Notes under the pieces: generated by a model
Databases searched by the model: none
What the model saw: the letters and a program-made list of their open reading frames with translations, nothing else
What the model was told of the DNA's origin: nothing
Assembly: GCA_937980205.1 (NCBI GenBank)
Contig: CALJKW010000069.1
Span: 1 to 64,000 of the forward strand
Length of the DNA stretch: 64,000 nucleotides
From: an uncultured Myxococcales bacterium
Lineage (GTDB): Bacteria > Myxococcota > Myxococcia > Myxococcales > Myxococcaceae
Reading direction: 5' to 3'
Translations under genes and position numbers: made by a program
Shown: piece by piece, positions 25,673 to 36,951 of the stretch
Position numbering within the stretch: position 1 is the first letter of the stretch
How the letters are laid out: each line of letters opens with the position of its first letter

Positions 25673-27331
25673 ATGGCCGCCCAGGAAAAGCTCGGCAAGT
25701 ACCGTCTCCTTCAGCTGCTCGCGACGGGCGGCATGGGAGAGGTCTTCCTCGCCCGGCAGGACGGCCCGGCGGGCTTCTCGAAGACGGTCGTCATCAAGCG
25801 CATCTTGCGGCACCTCGCGACGGACCAGAGCTTCGTCGACATGTTCGTGAACGAGGCGCGGCTCGCCGGCCAGCTGCAGCACCCGAACATCGTGCAGATC
25901 TTCGAGCTCGGCCACGAGGGCGAAGACTGGTTCATCGCGATGGAGTACGTGCACGGCCGCTCGCTGCACGGCTGCGTCGAGCAGCTCGAGAAGCTCGGCA
26001 CCCGCGCCGACCCGCGCGTCGCCGCCCGCATCTGCGCGATGGCGCTGCAGGGCCTGCACTTCGCGCACCAGCTCAAAGACGAGAAGGGCAAGCCGCTGGG
26101 GCTGCTGCACCGCGACGTCACGCCCGACAACGTGCTCGTCAGCTTCGCCGGCGGAGTGAAGCTCGTGGACTTCGGCATCGCCAAGGCGATGAACGCCTCG
26201 TCGTCCACGCGCGCCGGCACCGTGAAGGGCAAGTTCGGGTACATGGCGCCCGAGCAGTTCGTCGCCGATGCCGTGCTCGACGCGCGCACCGACGTCTACG
26301 CGATGGGCGTCACGTTCCACGAACTGCTCGTGGGGCGCCGGCCCGACTGCGTGCCCGACACGTTCGACGAGGCGCGCAAGCCGCGCGTCGGGTTCTCGCG
26401 CCGCCACGATCTCGACGCGCGGCTCAACGACATCCTCGAGAAGGCGCTGTACCCCGACGCGTCGCAGCGCTTCGCCACCGCCGCCGAGATGGCGGTCGCG
26501 CTCGAGGGCTACGTCGCGGACACCGGCGACGCGCTGACCTCGGCGCACGTGGCCGCGTGGCTCGAGAAGACGTTCGGCTCCGAGGCGGCGAACCAGAACG
26601 TCGGCGTCGCGCCGCGCCAGGTCCCGCTCGGGCAGGGCACCGACGTGCTCTCGGCCCCCTTCGTGATCCCCGCCGGAATCGGCGGAGTCCCCGACGCCGA
26701 CCTGCACGCCGCTGCGCCCACGATGATCGAGCGGCGCCCGCGCGGGGCGGCGAACACCAGCAACCCGCCGGCGCACATGACTCCGCTGCCGCACGCGCCG
26801 GTGCTGAAGCGGCCGCGCGCCTCGCGGTGGCCGATCGCCGTCGCCGCGGGGCTCGTGCTCATCGGCATCGGCGTGACGTGGGGCCTGCGCTCGCCGGTCG
26901 TGGTGGTGCAGCCGCCGCTGCCGCCGCCGGTCGTGAAGGTCACTCCGAAGATCCGGCCGGCGCCGCGCCCCACTCCGGAGGAGCGGAAGCCCGACGTCGA
27001 ACCACCGCCGCAGCCGGGCGTCGCCGAGGCCACGCCCGACGCCGGAGCCGCCCCGGTCGTCGTGCAGAAAGATCCGCCGCGCAAGCGCAGCCCGGTGGCC
27101 CCGCGGCCCGGCCGCGTCACGGTGCGCGTGAACCCATGGGCCGAGGTCATCTACCAGGGCCGCAACTACGGCGTGACGCCGGTCGCGCCCATCGTGGTGC
27201 CCGCCGGCACGGCGACGTTCACGCTGCGCAACAAGCAGCTCGGCGTCACGAAGCAGGTGTCGATCAAGGTGCCCGCAGGGGGCGAGGTCGTGCTGAAGGC
27301 GGATCTCTTCAAGGCGAAGAGCACGAACTAG
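25673..27331 (+). CDS. Ser/Thr protein kinase with C-terminal PEGA domain
   Basis: This 552-residue Hanks-type kinase has a Gly-rich loop (LATGGMGEVFLARQ), VVIKRI Lys, HRDVTPDN catalytic loop (about residues 147-154), DFG and APEQF. The HRDVTPDN form is common in myxobacterial kinases. A Pro-rich linker, a membrane helix (about 385-400) and a PEGA domain (about 480-545, RVTVRVNPWAEVIYQGRNYGVTP) follow. The catalytic part is therefore cytoplasmic, with a periplasmic PEGA sensor or anchor. It starts 19 bases after the deacetylase gene and may share its transcript, so it may respond to envelope state. The target is unknown. Confidence 0.92.
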   Translation: MAAQEKLGKYRLLQLLATGGMGEVFLARQDGPAGFSKTVVIKRILRHLATDQSFVDMFVNEARLAGQLQHPNIVQIFELGHEGEDWFIAMEYVHGRSLHGCVEQLEKLGTRADPRVAARICAMALQGLHFAHQLKDEKGKPLGLLHRDVTPDNVLVSFAGGVKLVDFGIAKAMNASSSTRAGTVKGKFGYMAPEQFVADAVLDARTDVYAMGVTFHELLVGRRPDCVPDTFDEARKPRVGFSRRHDLDARLNDILEKALYPDASQRFATAAEMAVALEGYVADTGDALTSAHVAAWLEKTFGSEAANQNVGVAPRQVPLGQGTDVLSAPFVIPAGIGGVPDADLHAAAPTMIERRPRGAANTSNPPAHMTPLPHAPVLKRPRASRWPIAVAAGLVLIGIGVTWGLRSPVVVVQPPLPPPVVKVTPKIRPAPRPTPEERKPDVEPPPQPGVAEATPDAGAAPVVVQKDPPRKRSPVAPRPGRVTVRVNPWAEVIYQGRNYGVTPVAPIVVPAGTATFTLRNKQLGVTKQVSIKVPAGGEVVLKADLFKAKSTN

Positions 27332-27351
27332 CGTTGACGTCGACGTCAACG
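27332..27351. promoter_or_regulatory. Perfect 20-bp palindrome between convergent genes
   Basis: The sequence CGTTGACGTCGACGTCAACG begins one base after the kinase stop and ends five bases before the stop of the convergent small gene. It is a perfect self-complementary 20-mer without a loop and without a T-tract. It could be a dimer-binding site or a bidirectional terminator stem. Position between two 3' ends favours the latter. Confidence 0.55.
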
Positions 27352-27356
27352 GATTC

Positions 27357-27521
27357 TCAGTCTTCTTCCTTCTCTTCGTCGCGCGTTCCGCCGTCGCGCT
27401 TCTTCTTCCCGGCCTGCTCCGACTGATCGTCGTCGCTCGACAGCGGGCGCGCAGTGGCGGGAGCCACGCCGATGAACAGCGAGGCTCCGACCAGTGCGGC
27501 GATGAGCAGCAACTTCCTCAT
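27357..27521 (-). CDS. Small secreted acidic/basic peptide (54 aa)
   Basis: ATG 27521 opens a 54-residue frame with a clear signal peptide (MRKLLLIAALVGASLFIGVAPATA, cleavage after residue 24). A hydrophilic tail of alternating DDD, GKKKR and EEKEED blocks follows. It begins three bases after the stop of the cytochrome c gene (TGACGCATG) and so is the last gene of the bc operon. No family is recognised. The signal peptide and exact operon position make it likely to be real. It may be a small accessory periplasmic protein. Confidence 0.6.
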   Translation of the reverse strand: MRKLLLIAALVGASLFIGVAPATARPLSSDDDQSEQAGKKKRDGGTRDEEKEED

Positions 27522-27524
27522 GCG

Positions 27525-27845
27525 TCAGCTCTTGAAGCCGCGGATGTGCTTGATGATGTCGTCGATCTGCTGATCCGTCAGCTTCCCCTTGAAGGGCTTC
27601 ATCTTCTTATTGTCCTTCGAGCCCTCGAGGATGATCGTCTTCATCTTCTCGTCGGTCCATTCGCCCTGCCACTCGGCAGTCGTCATGTCCTCGACCTTCT
27701 CCGCCTTGCCCTGCTTCGTCTGAGCCTTGCCATCTTCGCCGTGGCAGCTGGCGCACTTGGCCTTCCAGAGCTTCGCGGTGTCGTCGGCGGCGAACGCCGA
27801 CGCGGCGAAAGCGAGGCTCAGCAGTGCAATTCGAAGGGTCTTCAC
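27525..27845 (-). CDS. Periplasmic c-type cytochrome
   Basis: From GTG 27845, which has an AAGGAG site seven bases ahead, the product has 106 residues: a signal peptide (MKTLRIALLSLAFAASAFA) and a single class I haem domain with CASCH near residue 31-35. A downstream Met suitable as the sixth ligand lies in KKMKPFKGKLT. It is 35 bases downstream of the cytochrome b-c gene on the same strand and is the likely soluble electron carrier taking electrons from that complex. Length and motif fit a small monohaem cytochrome c. Confidence 0.88.
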   Translation of the reverse strand: MKTLRIALLSLAFAASAFAADDTAKLWKAKCASCHGEDGKAQTKQGKAEKVEDMTTAEWQGEWTDEKMKTIILEGSKDNKKMKPFKGKLTDQQIDDIIKHIRGFKS

Positions 27846-27880
27846 GATGGTCTCCTTGGAGTTCTTGCCACTTGGGGTTG

Positions 27881-29611
27881 CTACGGCTTCTTCGCTTCGA
27901 AATTCAGGGGTTGTGATGCCTGTGCGCGCAGGTACGAGATGACCGCCGCCAGCTCGTTCTTGTCCAGCTTCTCGTAGGGGAAAGAGTCCATCTCGTTGTT
28001 CTTCCCGTAGAACGCCTCGCCGTCGGGAGCGCGGATGAACGCCTCGAGCCACTTCTCGGTCGCGTACCCTTTGAGCGACGGCGCGGTGCCGGTCGGCTCG
28101 TCTTCGAGCGCGTGGCACGAGTCGCAGCCCTCGGCCTCGTACGCGGTGCGGCCCTTGGCGGCGAGCGCGGTGTTCACGTCGGCGCGGGCGCCCTCGGCGT
28201 AGAGGAACTCGACGAGCGCATCGAGGGTCTCCTGGTCGCCGGCGAACGCGTCCATCTCGTCGATCTTGGTGTTGCCGAAGAAGTGCGGCGCGCGCGGATC
28301 GCGCAGGAACGCGGCGAGCCACGCGCGGCCCGCGTAGCCCTCCATGCACATGACGCCCTTGAAGTCCTTCTCGGCGCAGTCGGAGTGGCAGCTCGCGCAC
28401 TCGCGCATGAACACGCGCGCGCCCCAGACCTGCGGGTCGTTCTTGTACAGCTCGATGGGGCCGCTGATGGGGACGCCGATCATCGCGAGGCGGTGCGCCT
28501 CTTTCGCGATCTTGTCGGCCTTCGCGTTCGTGGCGGTCGCCTTCTCGTCGTGCGCGTCTTCCCACGCGGTCATGCCGCCGAGGGCCACGGCCCCGAACAG
28601 GCCGCCGAGGACGCCGACGACGACGAGCGTGTGCGCCTTCGACGTCAGCTTCAAGAGGCGCGGGTACACGAACGGCAACAGGCACAGCCCGACGGTCGCG
28701 ATGCCCGGCAGCACGCTCGTGGCGATGAACTCGGTCGAGCCGGTGAACCAGTGCCGCAAGCGGAAGATCGGCAGGAAGTACCACTCGGGCCGCGCGACGT
28801 ACTCGATGGCGGGATCCGCGGGAGCGCCGAGCTCGACGCCTCCGGTCACCTGCACGGCGACGAAGAGGCCCACGAGCACGAGCACCGACAGCCCCAGGTC
28901 GCGCACCGCCTGCCGCGGCCAGTACTGCTCGCGCTCGAGCGTCGCGTCGCTGTCGGTGAGCCCGGGCGGCAGCGACGGGTCGTGGCGCTTGCGCACCGCG
29001 AGGTGCGCGCCGATGACCAGCACGCCGGCGAGCGGCATCAGCAGCACGTGCAGCGCGTAGAGGTGCGTGAGCGTGATGTTGCCGAACGCGGGGCCGCCCT
29101 GGATGACCTCTTGCGCGGTGGCGCCGACCACGGGCTGGTTTCCGGCGATGCCGAGCAGCACCTGCGTCGCCCAGTAGGCGCGCAGGTCATTCGGCAACAG
29201 GTAGCCGGTGTGCGAGGCGACGATGAGCACCTGCAGCGCGAGCACGCCGGTGATCCACGTGAGCTCGCGCGGCGCCCGGTAGGCGCCCCAGATGAGCGCC
29301 TGCACCAGGTGCACGATCGCCATGATGATGAGCATCGTGCCGCCGAAGTGGTGCAGGCCGCGCACCACGTCGCCCATGAAGACGTGGAACTGGATGTAGT
29401 GGACCGAGGCCCACGCGTCGGTCGCCGACGGCGAGTACCAGGCCGAGAGCCCGATGCCGGTGATCGCCTCGAGGACGAGGAGCACCAGCGTGACGACGCC
29501 GAACGACCGCGCCCAGCGCGCGCCGCCCGGGAGCGGAGACTCTGCCGACGCCTTGAGCCAGGCGCCCAGCCCCGACCGCTCGTCCAGCCAGGAGAGGACG
29601 CGGGCGAGCAT
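27881..29611 (-). CDS. Cytochrome b fused to di-haem cytochrome c (bc-complex subunit)
   Basis: This 576-residue protein joins a cytochrome b (about residues 1-370, 8 membrane helices) to a C-terminal periplasmic part with two c-haem sites, CASCHSDC and CDSCH. Haem-b ligands are visible in helices B and D (GDVVRGLHHFGG...IVHLVQ and HLYALHVLL...GAHLAV). The Qo-site motif PEWYFLP is present. It oxidises quinol and passes electrons through the fused haems to a soluble cytochrome, replacing a separate cytochrome c1. ATG 29611 overlaps the Rieske stop (TGATG). The open frame upstream of 29611 is a shadow of the Rieske gene. Confidence 0.9.
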   Translation of the reverse strand: MLARVLSWLDERSGLGAWLKASAESPLPGGARWARSFGVVTLVLLVLEAITGIGLSAWYSPSATDAWASVHYIQFHVFMGDVVRGLHHFGGTMLIIMAIVHLVQALIWGAYRAPRELTWITGVLALQVLIVASHTGYLLPNDLRAYWATQVLLGIAGNQPVVGATAQEVIQGGPAFGNITLTHLYALHVLLMPLAGVLVIGAHLAVRKRHDPSLPPGLTDSDATLEREQYWPRQAVRDLGLSVLVLVGLFVAVQVTGGVELGAPADPAIEYVARPEWYFLPIFRLRHWFTGSTEFIATSVLPGIATVGLCLLPFVYPRLLKLTSKAHTLVVVGVLGGLFGAVALGGMTAWEDAHDEKATATNAKADKIAKEAHRLAMIGVPISGPIELYKNDPQVWGARVFMRECASCHSDCAEKDFKGVMCMEGYAGRAWLAAFLRDPRAPHFFGNTKIDEMDAFAGDQETLDALVEFLYAEGARADVNTALAAKGRTAYEAEGCDSCHALEDEPTGTAPSLKGYATEKWLEAFIRAPDGEAFYGKNNEMDSFPYEKLDKNELAAVISYLRAQASQPLNFEAKKP

Positions 29612-30132
29612 CAGATCTCCGCTTTCTCCTTCACTCCAATCTTGAACCGCTTGTAGCGGACGAAGACGTCCTTCTCTTTGAGCTGAACCTCGAGCGCGTC
29701 CATCGGGCGCGGCGAGGGCCCTTCCGTCGCGGTGCCGTCGAGCTGGAACGTCGAGTCGTGGCACGGGCAGCCGTAGGTGCTCTTGGTCTTCTGGTTGATG
29801 CTGCAGCCCGAGTGCGGGCACACGCTCGACATCGCCGTCACCGTGCCGTCGGGCTTCTTGAGCAGCCACACGGCGCCGACGACGCCGACCGCGCGCGTCC
29901 ACCCGTCGACGACCGTGGCGATGAGCTCGACGCGCTTGGGCACGCCTTCCTGCAGCTCGTTGAGCGACACCGCGCGCAGCATGCCGCCGTCGTCGGCCTT
30001 CGGCTTGAGCAGCGGAGTGACCACCGTGCCGAGCACCGGCACCGTCGCCAGGGCGCCCGCGAGGGCGGCCAGCCCCCCCGCGAGGAGCTTCAAGAAGCCG
30101 CGGCGCTCGGCTTTCGGAGGTGCGTCAGCCAT
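29611..30132 (-). CDS. Rieske iron-sulfur protein of the bc complex
   Basis: The 173-residue protein has a twin-arginine N-terminus (RRGFLKLLAGGLAAL), one membrane anchor and a Rieske domain with CPHSGC (residues 105-110) and CPCHDS (122-127). These supply the two Cys and two His ligands of the [2Fe-2S] cluster. It is translationally coupled to the cytochrome b-c gene, so the operon encodes a complete quinol-cytochrome c reductase. Length is normal for the family. The gene diverges from the FHA regulator, leaving only 35 bases between them. Confidence 0.93.
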   Translation of the reverse strand: MADAPPKAERRGFLKLLAGGLAALAGALATVPVLGTVVTPLLKPKADDGGMLRAVSLNELQEGVPKRVELIATVVDGWTRAVGVVGAVWLLKKPDGTVTAMSSVCPHSGCSINQKTKSTYGCPCHDSTFQLDGTATEGPSPRPMDALEVQLKEKDVFVRYKRFKIGVKEKAEI

Positions 30133-30167
30133 GCGGGCGCGGAGTATAGAGGTGGCGGAACGAAACC

Positions 30168-31631
<1,464 letters not shown>

Positions 31632-31640
31632 CGGTCAGTG

Positions 31641-32324
31641 CTACCGCTTCACGCGGCGCAAGTACGCGTCGACCAGCCGGCGCAGGTGCAGCCCGTGCGG
31701 ACACCGGGCAACCGCGCGCAGGAACGGCAGCACGTCGTGCGCGCCGAGCAGCACGCGCAGGGGCACCTCGCGGCGCTGCGAGCGCTCGTACTCGACGAAG
31801 TCCTTGAGGGCGCGGTTCAGCGACTTCTGCCCGTCCGGCAGCTCGAGCAGCGTCCGCAGCCGTTGCGCCGCCTCGCCGCGATCGAGGAACGCCCGCTTCG
31901 GTCGGTAGCGGCTCGCGGCGTACCTCAACCGGTACTGCTCCTCGCTCACCAGCTCGCGCCGGTTCTCGAGGTGGCTCAGCGCGTGCTCGCCGATCACGCC
32001 GGGCGGGAGCAGGCCCGCGAGGTGGCCGAGCCTGAGCTTGACCGGCATCTCGCGGGTCCGCTCGACCGCCCACTTCTCGAAGTGGTTCAGCTTGTCGCGG
32101 CTGCGCCGATCGCGAACCATGACGCTGATCTCGCGCTGCCGACGGTCCGGCTCGTCGAGCCCGCCGTCCCACAGCTCGGGATCTCTCAGCATGGCGCGCA
32201 CCGCGGCCTTCGAGCGCTGGCGCTCGGCGCGGTGAATCATCGGGCGCGTGCGCGTCGCATGCCTCGACGTCGAGGGCAGGATCGACCGCGCCATCTCGCG
32301 CACCTTGTCGTCGCCGTAGATCAC
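31641..32324 (-). CDS. Conserved hypothetical basic protein
   Basis: From GTG 32324 this encodes 227 residues starting MIYGDDKVREMARSILPSTSRHATRTR. The frame is open far upstream only because it is antisense to other genes. The protein is rich in Arg/Lys, mostly helical, and has no catalytic motif that I recognise. A similar MIYGDDKVREMARSILPST start seems familiar from uncharacterised myxobacterial proteins. That is recollection, not a search. It converges with the FHA regulator, with nine bases between stops. Confidence 0.6.
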   Translation of the reverse strand: MIYGDDKVREMARSILPSTSRHATRTRPMIHRAERQRSKAAVRAMLRDPELWDGGLDEPDRRQREISVMVRDRRSRDKLNHFEKWAVERTREMPVKLRLGHLAGLLPPGVIGEHALSHLENRRELVSEEQYRLRYAASRYRPKRAFLDRGEAAQRLRTLLELPDGQKSLNRALKDFVEYERSQRREVPLRVLLGAHDVLPFLRAVARCPHGLHLRRLVDAYLRRVKR

Positions 32325-32362
32325 GGCGGCGCATGACGCGCGACCCCTCAGCGAGCTGACGC

Positions 32363-33685
32363 TCAGCGGCCCTGCGCGACGCAGAACAGCGACATGCCCA
32401 CCGGCAGCTTCACGTGCGACTCCGCCGCCGCCAGCAGCGGCGCCACCTGGTCGTACAGCCGCAGCTGCAGCGGAGGCATCGCGCGCCGCCTGAGCAGCCG
32501 CGAGTTCACCAGCCAGCCGGGAATGCCGACCAGGTTCATCCACTCGAGCAGCTGGACGGTGAACCCGTTGTTCTCGAGCACCGCGCGCAGCGCCGGCATC
32601 GTGTACCGGCGGTAGTGGCCGACGGCCTCGTCCATCGCTCCGAACAACAGCGGCAGGGCGGGCACGAGGATCAGCAGCTTCCCGCCCGGCGCGAGGATCT
32701 GCGCGAAGCGGCGGACGGCGCCGCCGTCGTCCTCGATGTGCTCGAGCACGTTGGACAGGACGATGGTGTCGAACTTCTCCTTCGCCAGCCGCTCCCAGTC
32801 GGCGAGCGCGACGTCCGACTTGTACGGCACGACGTTCTTCTGATCGCGGAACCGGTTCTGCAGCCGCTTCACGTAGAAGTCGTCGACCTCGAGCGCGACG
32901 ACCTTCTCGCGCCCAGGGGCGAGCAGGGCGGTGATGGTGCCGATGCCGGCTCCGACCTCGAGCACGCGCTTGCCGGCGTGCTCGGAGAACCTGCGCCCGA
33001 GCCACGTGTTGTAGTTCGGCGCGCCGCTCTCCATGCGGGCGAGCGTGTTGTAGCCCTCGTGCGCGTTGTCGGCGTCGTTCTGCGTCGTCGCGTACTCGAG
33101 CAGCTTCCTCGCCTGGCCGAGCAGCGTGGGCGCGGGCCGCGCGGCCCCTCCGGGCACCGGCACCTCGACGAAGCGGTAGAGCTGCGCGGCGAGCTTCACG
33201 AGCAGCTCGGCGTCGACCTCGGCGCCGGTCGACTTCAGCGACACGTCTTTCAAGACGGTGGTGCGAAACGCGCGCTGGCCGCTGAACGGGTCCGACAGGT
33301 GTGCGTCGCTGACCCAGGCGGCGAGCCTGCCGAGCGCGGCCTCGGGCATGCCGCGGTACTCGCGGCGGCCGATGACCACGTCGGCGCGGCCGGCGTGAAT
33401 CGGAGCGGTGAGCCCGGTGAGCGCGTCGAGCGTGTACGCGCGGTCGGCGTCCTGCATCACGGTGACGTCGGCGTCGACCTTCTCGATGGCGGCCTTCAGC
33501 GCCTCGCCGCGCGAGGGGCGATCGTCGAGGACGACGACGTTCTTCTTGCGCTCGACGCCGACGTCTCCGTCGCCGGCGAGGACGAGCTGCACGTTGGGGC
33601 GAAACATGAGCTCGCGCGCGAACGCAGCGGCGGCGGCGCGCGACGACGCGTCGTACGGAATGACCACGGACAAGTCGGGCTTCAC
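32363..33685 (-). CDS. Glycosyltransferase-methyltransferase fusion
   Basis: This 440-residue protein has a family-2 glycosyltransferase-like N-terminal half (DLSVVIPYDASSRAAA, then VMQDADRAY and PFSGQRAFRTTVL). The C-terminal half is a class I SAM-dependent methyltransferase (about residues 225-400, KRVLEVGAGIGTITALL, then TIVLSNVLEHIEDD). It probably adds and modifies a sugar or methylates a sugar nucleotide in surface-polysaccharide synthesis. Start GTG 33685 is chosen at the first residues that fit the fold. It diverges from the nucleotidyltransferase-like gene. Confidence 0.82.
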   Translation of the reverse strand: MKPDLSVVIPYDASSRAAAAAFARELMFRPNVQLVLAGDGDVGVERKKNVVVLDDRPSRGEALKAAIEKVDADVTVMQDADRAYTLDALTGLTAPIHAGRADVVIGRREYRGMPEAALGRLAAWVSDAHLSDPFSGQRAFRTTVLKDVSLKSTGAEVDAELLVKLAAQLYRFVEVPVPGGAARPAPTLLGQARKLLEYATTQNDADNAHEGYNTLARMESGAPNYNTWLGRRFSEHAGKRVLEVGAGIGTITALLAPGREKVVALEVDDFYVKRLQNRFRDQKNVVPYKSDVALADWERLAKEKFDTIVLSNVLEHIEDDGGAVRRFAQILAPGGKLLILVPALPLLFGAMDEAVGHYRRYTMPALRAVLENNGFTVQLLEWMNLVGIPGWLVNSRLLRRRAMPPLQLRLYDQVAPLLAAAESHVKLPVGMSLFCVAQGR

Positions 33686-33716
33686 GGCGCGGCTGTACCA
33701 CGTTATTCGAGCGGTC

Positions 33717-34673
33717 GTGCTCTCCCTCCTCGAGCTGTTCCGGGCGCTGACGTCGTTCACGCCGCGCGCGAGAACTGCCCAACCGCAGAACCTCGCGAAG
33801 GCGCCCTGGGAAGAGCTCGTCGACTGGGCCGTGCCGCAGGGGCTCGCGCCGATCATGGCGTACAACCTCGAGTACAAGTTCGCCGGCGGCGGAGCCCCCG
33901 AGTGGGCGCGCGACCGCCTGCTCGGCCTGTACCAGGGCCTGCTCAACGACAACGTGATGAAGCTGGTCAACTTCAAGCGCAGCGTCGACGCGCTCGAGGG
34001 CCGGCGCGTCGTCGTCCTCGGCGCCGCCACGTTCGCCGAAGGGCTGTACCCCCACGTCGCGTTCCGGCCGGTCTCGGAGATTCGGCTCTTCATGCCGCCG
34101 TTCGACGTGCAGCCGATGGCGGGGTTCCTCAAGACCGCCGAGTTCAAGCCGATCGAGACGCCGGCGGAGGAGGGCCTCAAGCCCGAGCTCGTCGTCTCCG
34201 ACACGCGCACGGTGATCCTGCTGCACGGCCAGCTCACCCAGGACGCGGCGGAGGACAAGGCGCTGCTCGAGCGCGCGAAGCCGGCGAAGGTCTACGGGCC
34301 GTCGATGTACCGGCTCGCCTACGAAGACGCGCTGCCGGTCGAGCTGCTGTTCCTCGCGCGCGCGGGCTTCGACGTCCCGTTCATTCAGTGGATCGACGTT
34401 CGCGAGCTCGCGTTTTCGGTCGCCGACCCGAAGCAGGTGCTCGAGCGGGCGCACGCCTGGAAGCTCGAGCGGGCGCTGTACGCCGCGATGCAGACGATCG
34501 CGCGGCTGTTCCCCGATGCCGCCGAGGCGGCGGGGAAGCTGACGCCGGACCTGTCGCTGCCGGTGCGGAAGCTGCTCGACGTGGGCGTCGTCGACCAGGT
34601 CGCGGTGGTGGGAAAGCGCACCACCGCCCGCCCGGCAGAGGCCCTGCGCGCTGCCCTCACGCAAGCGTTGTAG
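33717..34673 (+). CDS. Nucleotidyltransferase-like protein (NTP_transf_5 type)
   Basis: This protein of about 318 residues begins MLSLLELFRALTSFTPRART from GTG 33717. An ATG at 33660 would overlap the divergent gene. It resembles the uncharacterised nucleotidyltransferase family PF14907 found in polysaccharide clusters: a helical N-terminal part (WEELVDWAVPQGLAPIMAYNL) followed by a strand-rich core containing RRVVVLGAATFAEGLYP. The usual D-x-D metal pair is not obvious (SEIRLFM sits where it would be expected), so catalysis is doubtful. It precedes ugd. Confidence 0.5.
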   Translation: MLSLLELFRALTSFTPRARTAQPQNLAKAPWEELVDWAVPQGLAPIMAYNLEYKFAGGGAPEWARDRLLGLYQGLLNDNVMKLVNFKRSVDALEGRRVVVLGAATFAEGLYPHVAFRPVSEIRLFMPPFDVQPMAGFLKTAEFKPIETPAEEGLKPELVVSDTRTVILLHGQLTQDAAEDKALLERAKPAKVYGPSMYRLAYEDALPVELLFLARAGFDVPFIQWIDVRELAFSVADPKQVLERAHAWKLERALYAAMQTIARLFPDAAEAAGKLTPDLSLPVRKLLDVGVVDQVAVVGKRTTARPAEALRAALTQAL

Positions 34674-34739
34674 CCGCGCCCAAGGCCGATTAGTCACGGC
34701 TTCTCGCGTCACCCCACCAAGAGAGGTAGGTTTTTCTCC

Positions 34740-36041
<1,302 letters not shown>

Positions 36042-36042
36042 A

Positions 36043-36951
36043 TTGACGCCCGAGACGCACGCTCCTACCGTTCGCATCGCTCTGCCGATCGCGGCGATCA
36101 AGGCGTTGCGTCCGAAGCAGTGGACGAAGAACGGCGTGCTGCTGGTGCCGCTGCTCTTCGCGAAGAGCATCTTCGTCCACGGCCAGCTCGTTCGCGCCGC
36201 GCTCGCCGTCGCGTCGTTCTGCCTGCTCGCCAGCGGCGTCTACCTCGTCAACGACTGGTTCGACCGCGAGAAGGACCGGCTGCACCCCGAGAAGCGCCAC
36301 CGCCCCATCGCCGCGGGGCAGCTGGGCCCTGGCGCCGTCGTCGCGCTGCTGCTCGCGTGCTGGGGAGGCGCTGCCGCGCTCGCGCTCTCCATCAGCGCGT
36401 CGTTCGCCTACGTGTGCCTGGGCTACGTCGCGCTGCAGATCGCGTACACGACCGTGCTCAAGCACCTCGTCGTGCTCGACGTCATGGCGCTCGCGCTCGG
36501 CTTCATCGTGCGGGTCGTCGCCGGAGCCGTCGCCATCGACGTCGTCGTCTCCAACTGGCTCTTCCTCTGCACGCTGCTCGGCGCCGTCTTCCTCGGCTTC
36601 GCCAAGCGCCGCGCCGAGCTCTCGTCGCTCGAGCAGGGCGCCTCGGCCCACCGCGCCTCGCTCGGCGAATACACGCAGACGATGCTCGATCAGATGATGT
36701 CGATCAGCGCGGCCTGCACGATCCTCGCGTACGGCCTGTACACGGTCTCGCCCGACACCATCGCGCGCGTCGGCAGCGATCACCTCAAGCTCACCGTGCC
36801 GTGCGTGATCTTCGGCGTCTTCCGCTACCTGTTCCTCGTGCACAAGCGCGGCCTCGGCGGAGCGCCCGAGAAGATCCTCTTGAGCGACGTGCCGCTGATC
36901 GTCGACATCGCCGTGTTCCTCGGCATCGCGGCGTGGGGCCTGTACTTCTAG
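36043..36951 (+). CDS. UbiA-family prenyltransferase, decaprenyl-phosphate phosphoribosyltransferase-like
   Basis: The 302-residue integral membrane protein has about eight helices and the UbiA aspartate motif NDWFDREKD (about residue 67). RPKQWTKNGVLLVPLLF at its start and the NDxxD...HPEKRHRPIAAG region match the bacterial decaprenyl-phosphate phosphoribosyltransferase group, which makes the first step of decaprenyl-phospho-arabinose synthesis. A polyprenyl-phosphate sugar role fits its place after ugd. It starts at TTG 36043, one base after the ugd stop. The two convergent genes here share a CTAG at their stops (36948-36951). Confidence 0.8.
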   Translation: MTPETHAPTVRIALPIAAIKALRPKQWTKNGVLLVPLLFAKSIFVHGQLVRAALAVASFCLLASGVYLVNDWFDREKDRLHPEKRHRPIAAGQLGPGAVVALLLACWGGAAALALSISASFAYVCLGYVALQIAYTTVLKHLVVLDVMALALGFIVRVVAGAVAIDVVVSNWLFLCTLLGAVFLGFAKRRAELSSLEQGASAHRASLGEYTQTMLDQMMSISAACTILAYGLYTVSPDTIARVGSDHLKLTVPCVIFGVFRYLFLVHKRGLGGAPEKILLSDVPLIVDIAVFLGIAAWGLYF

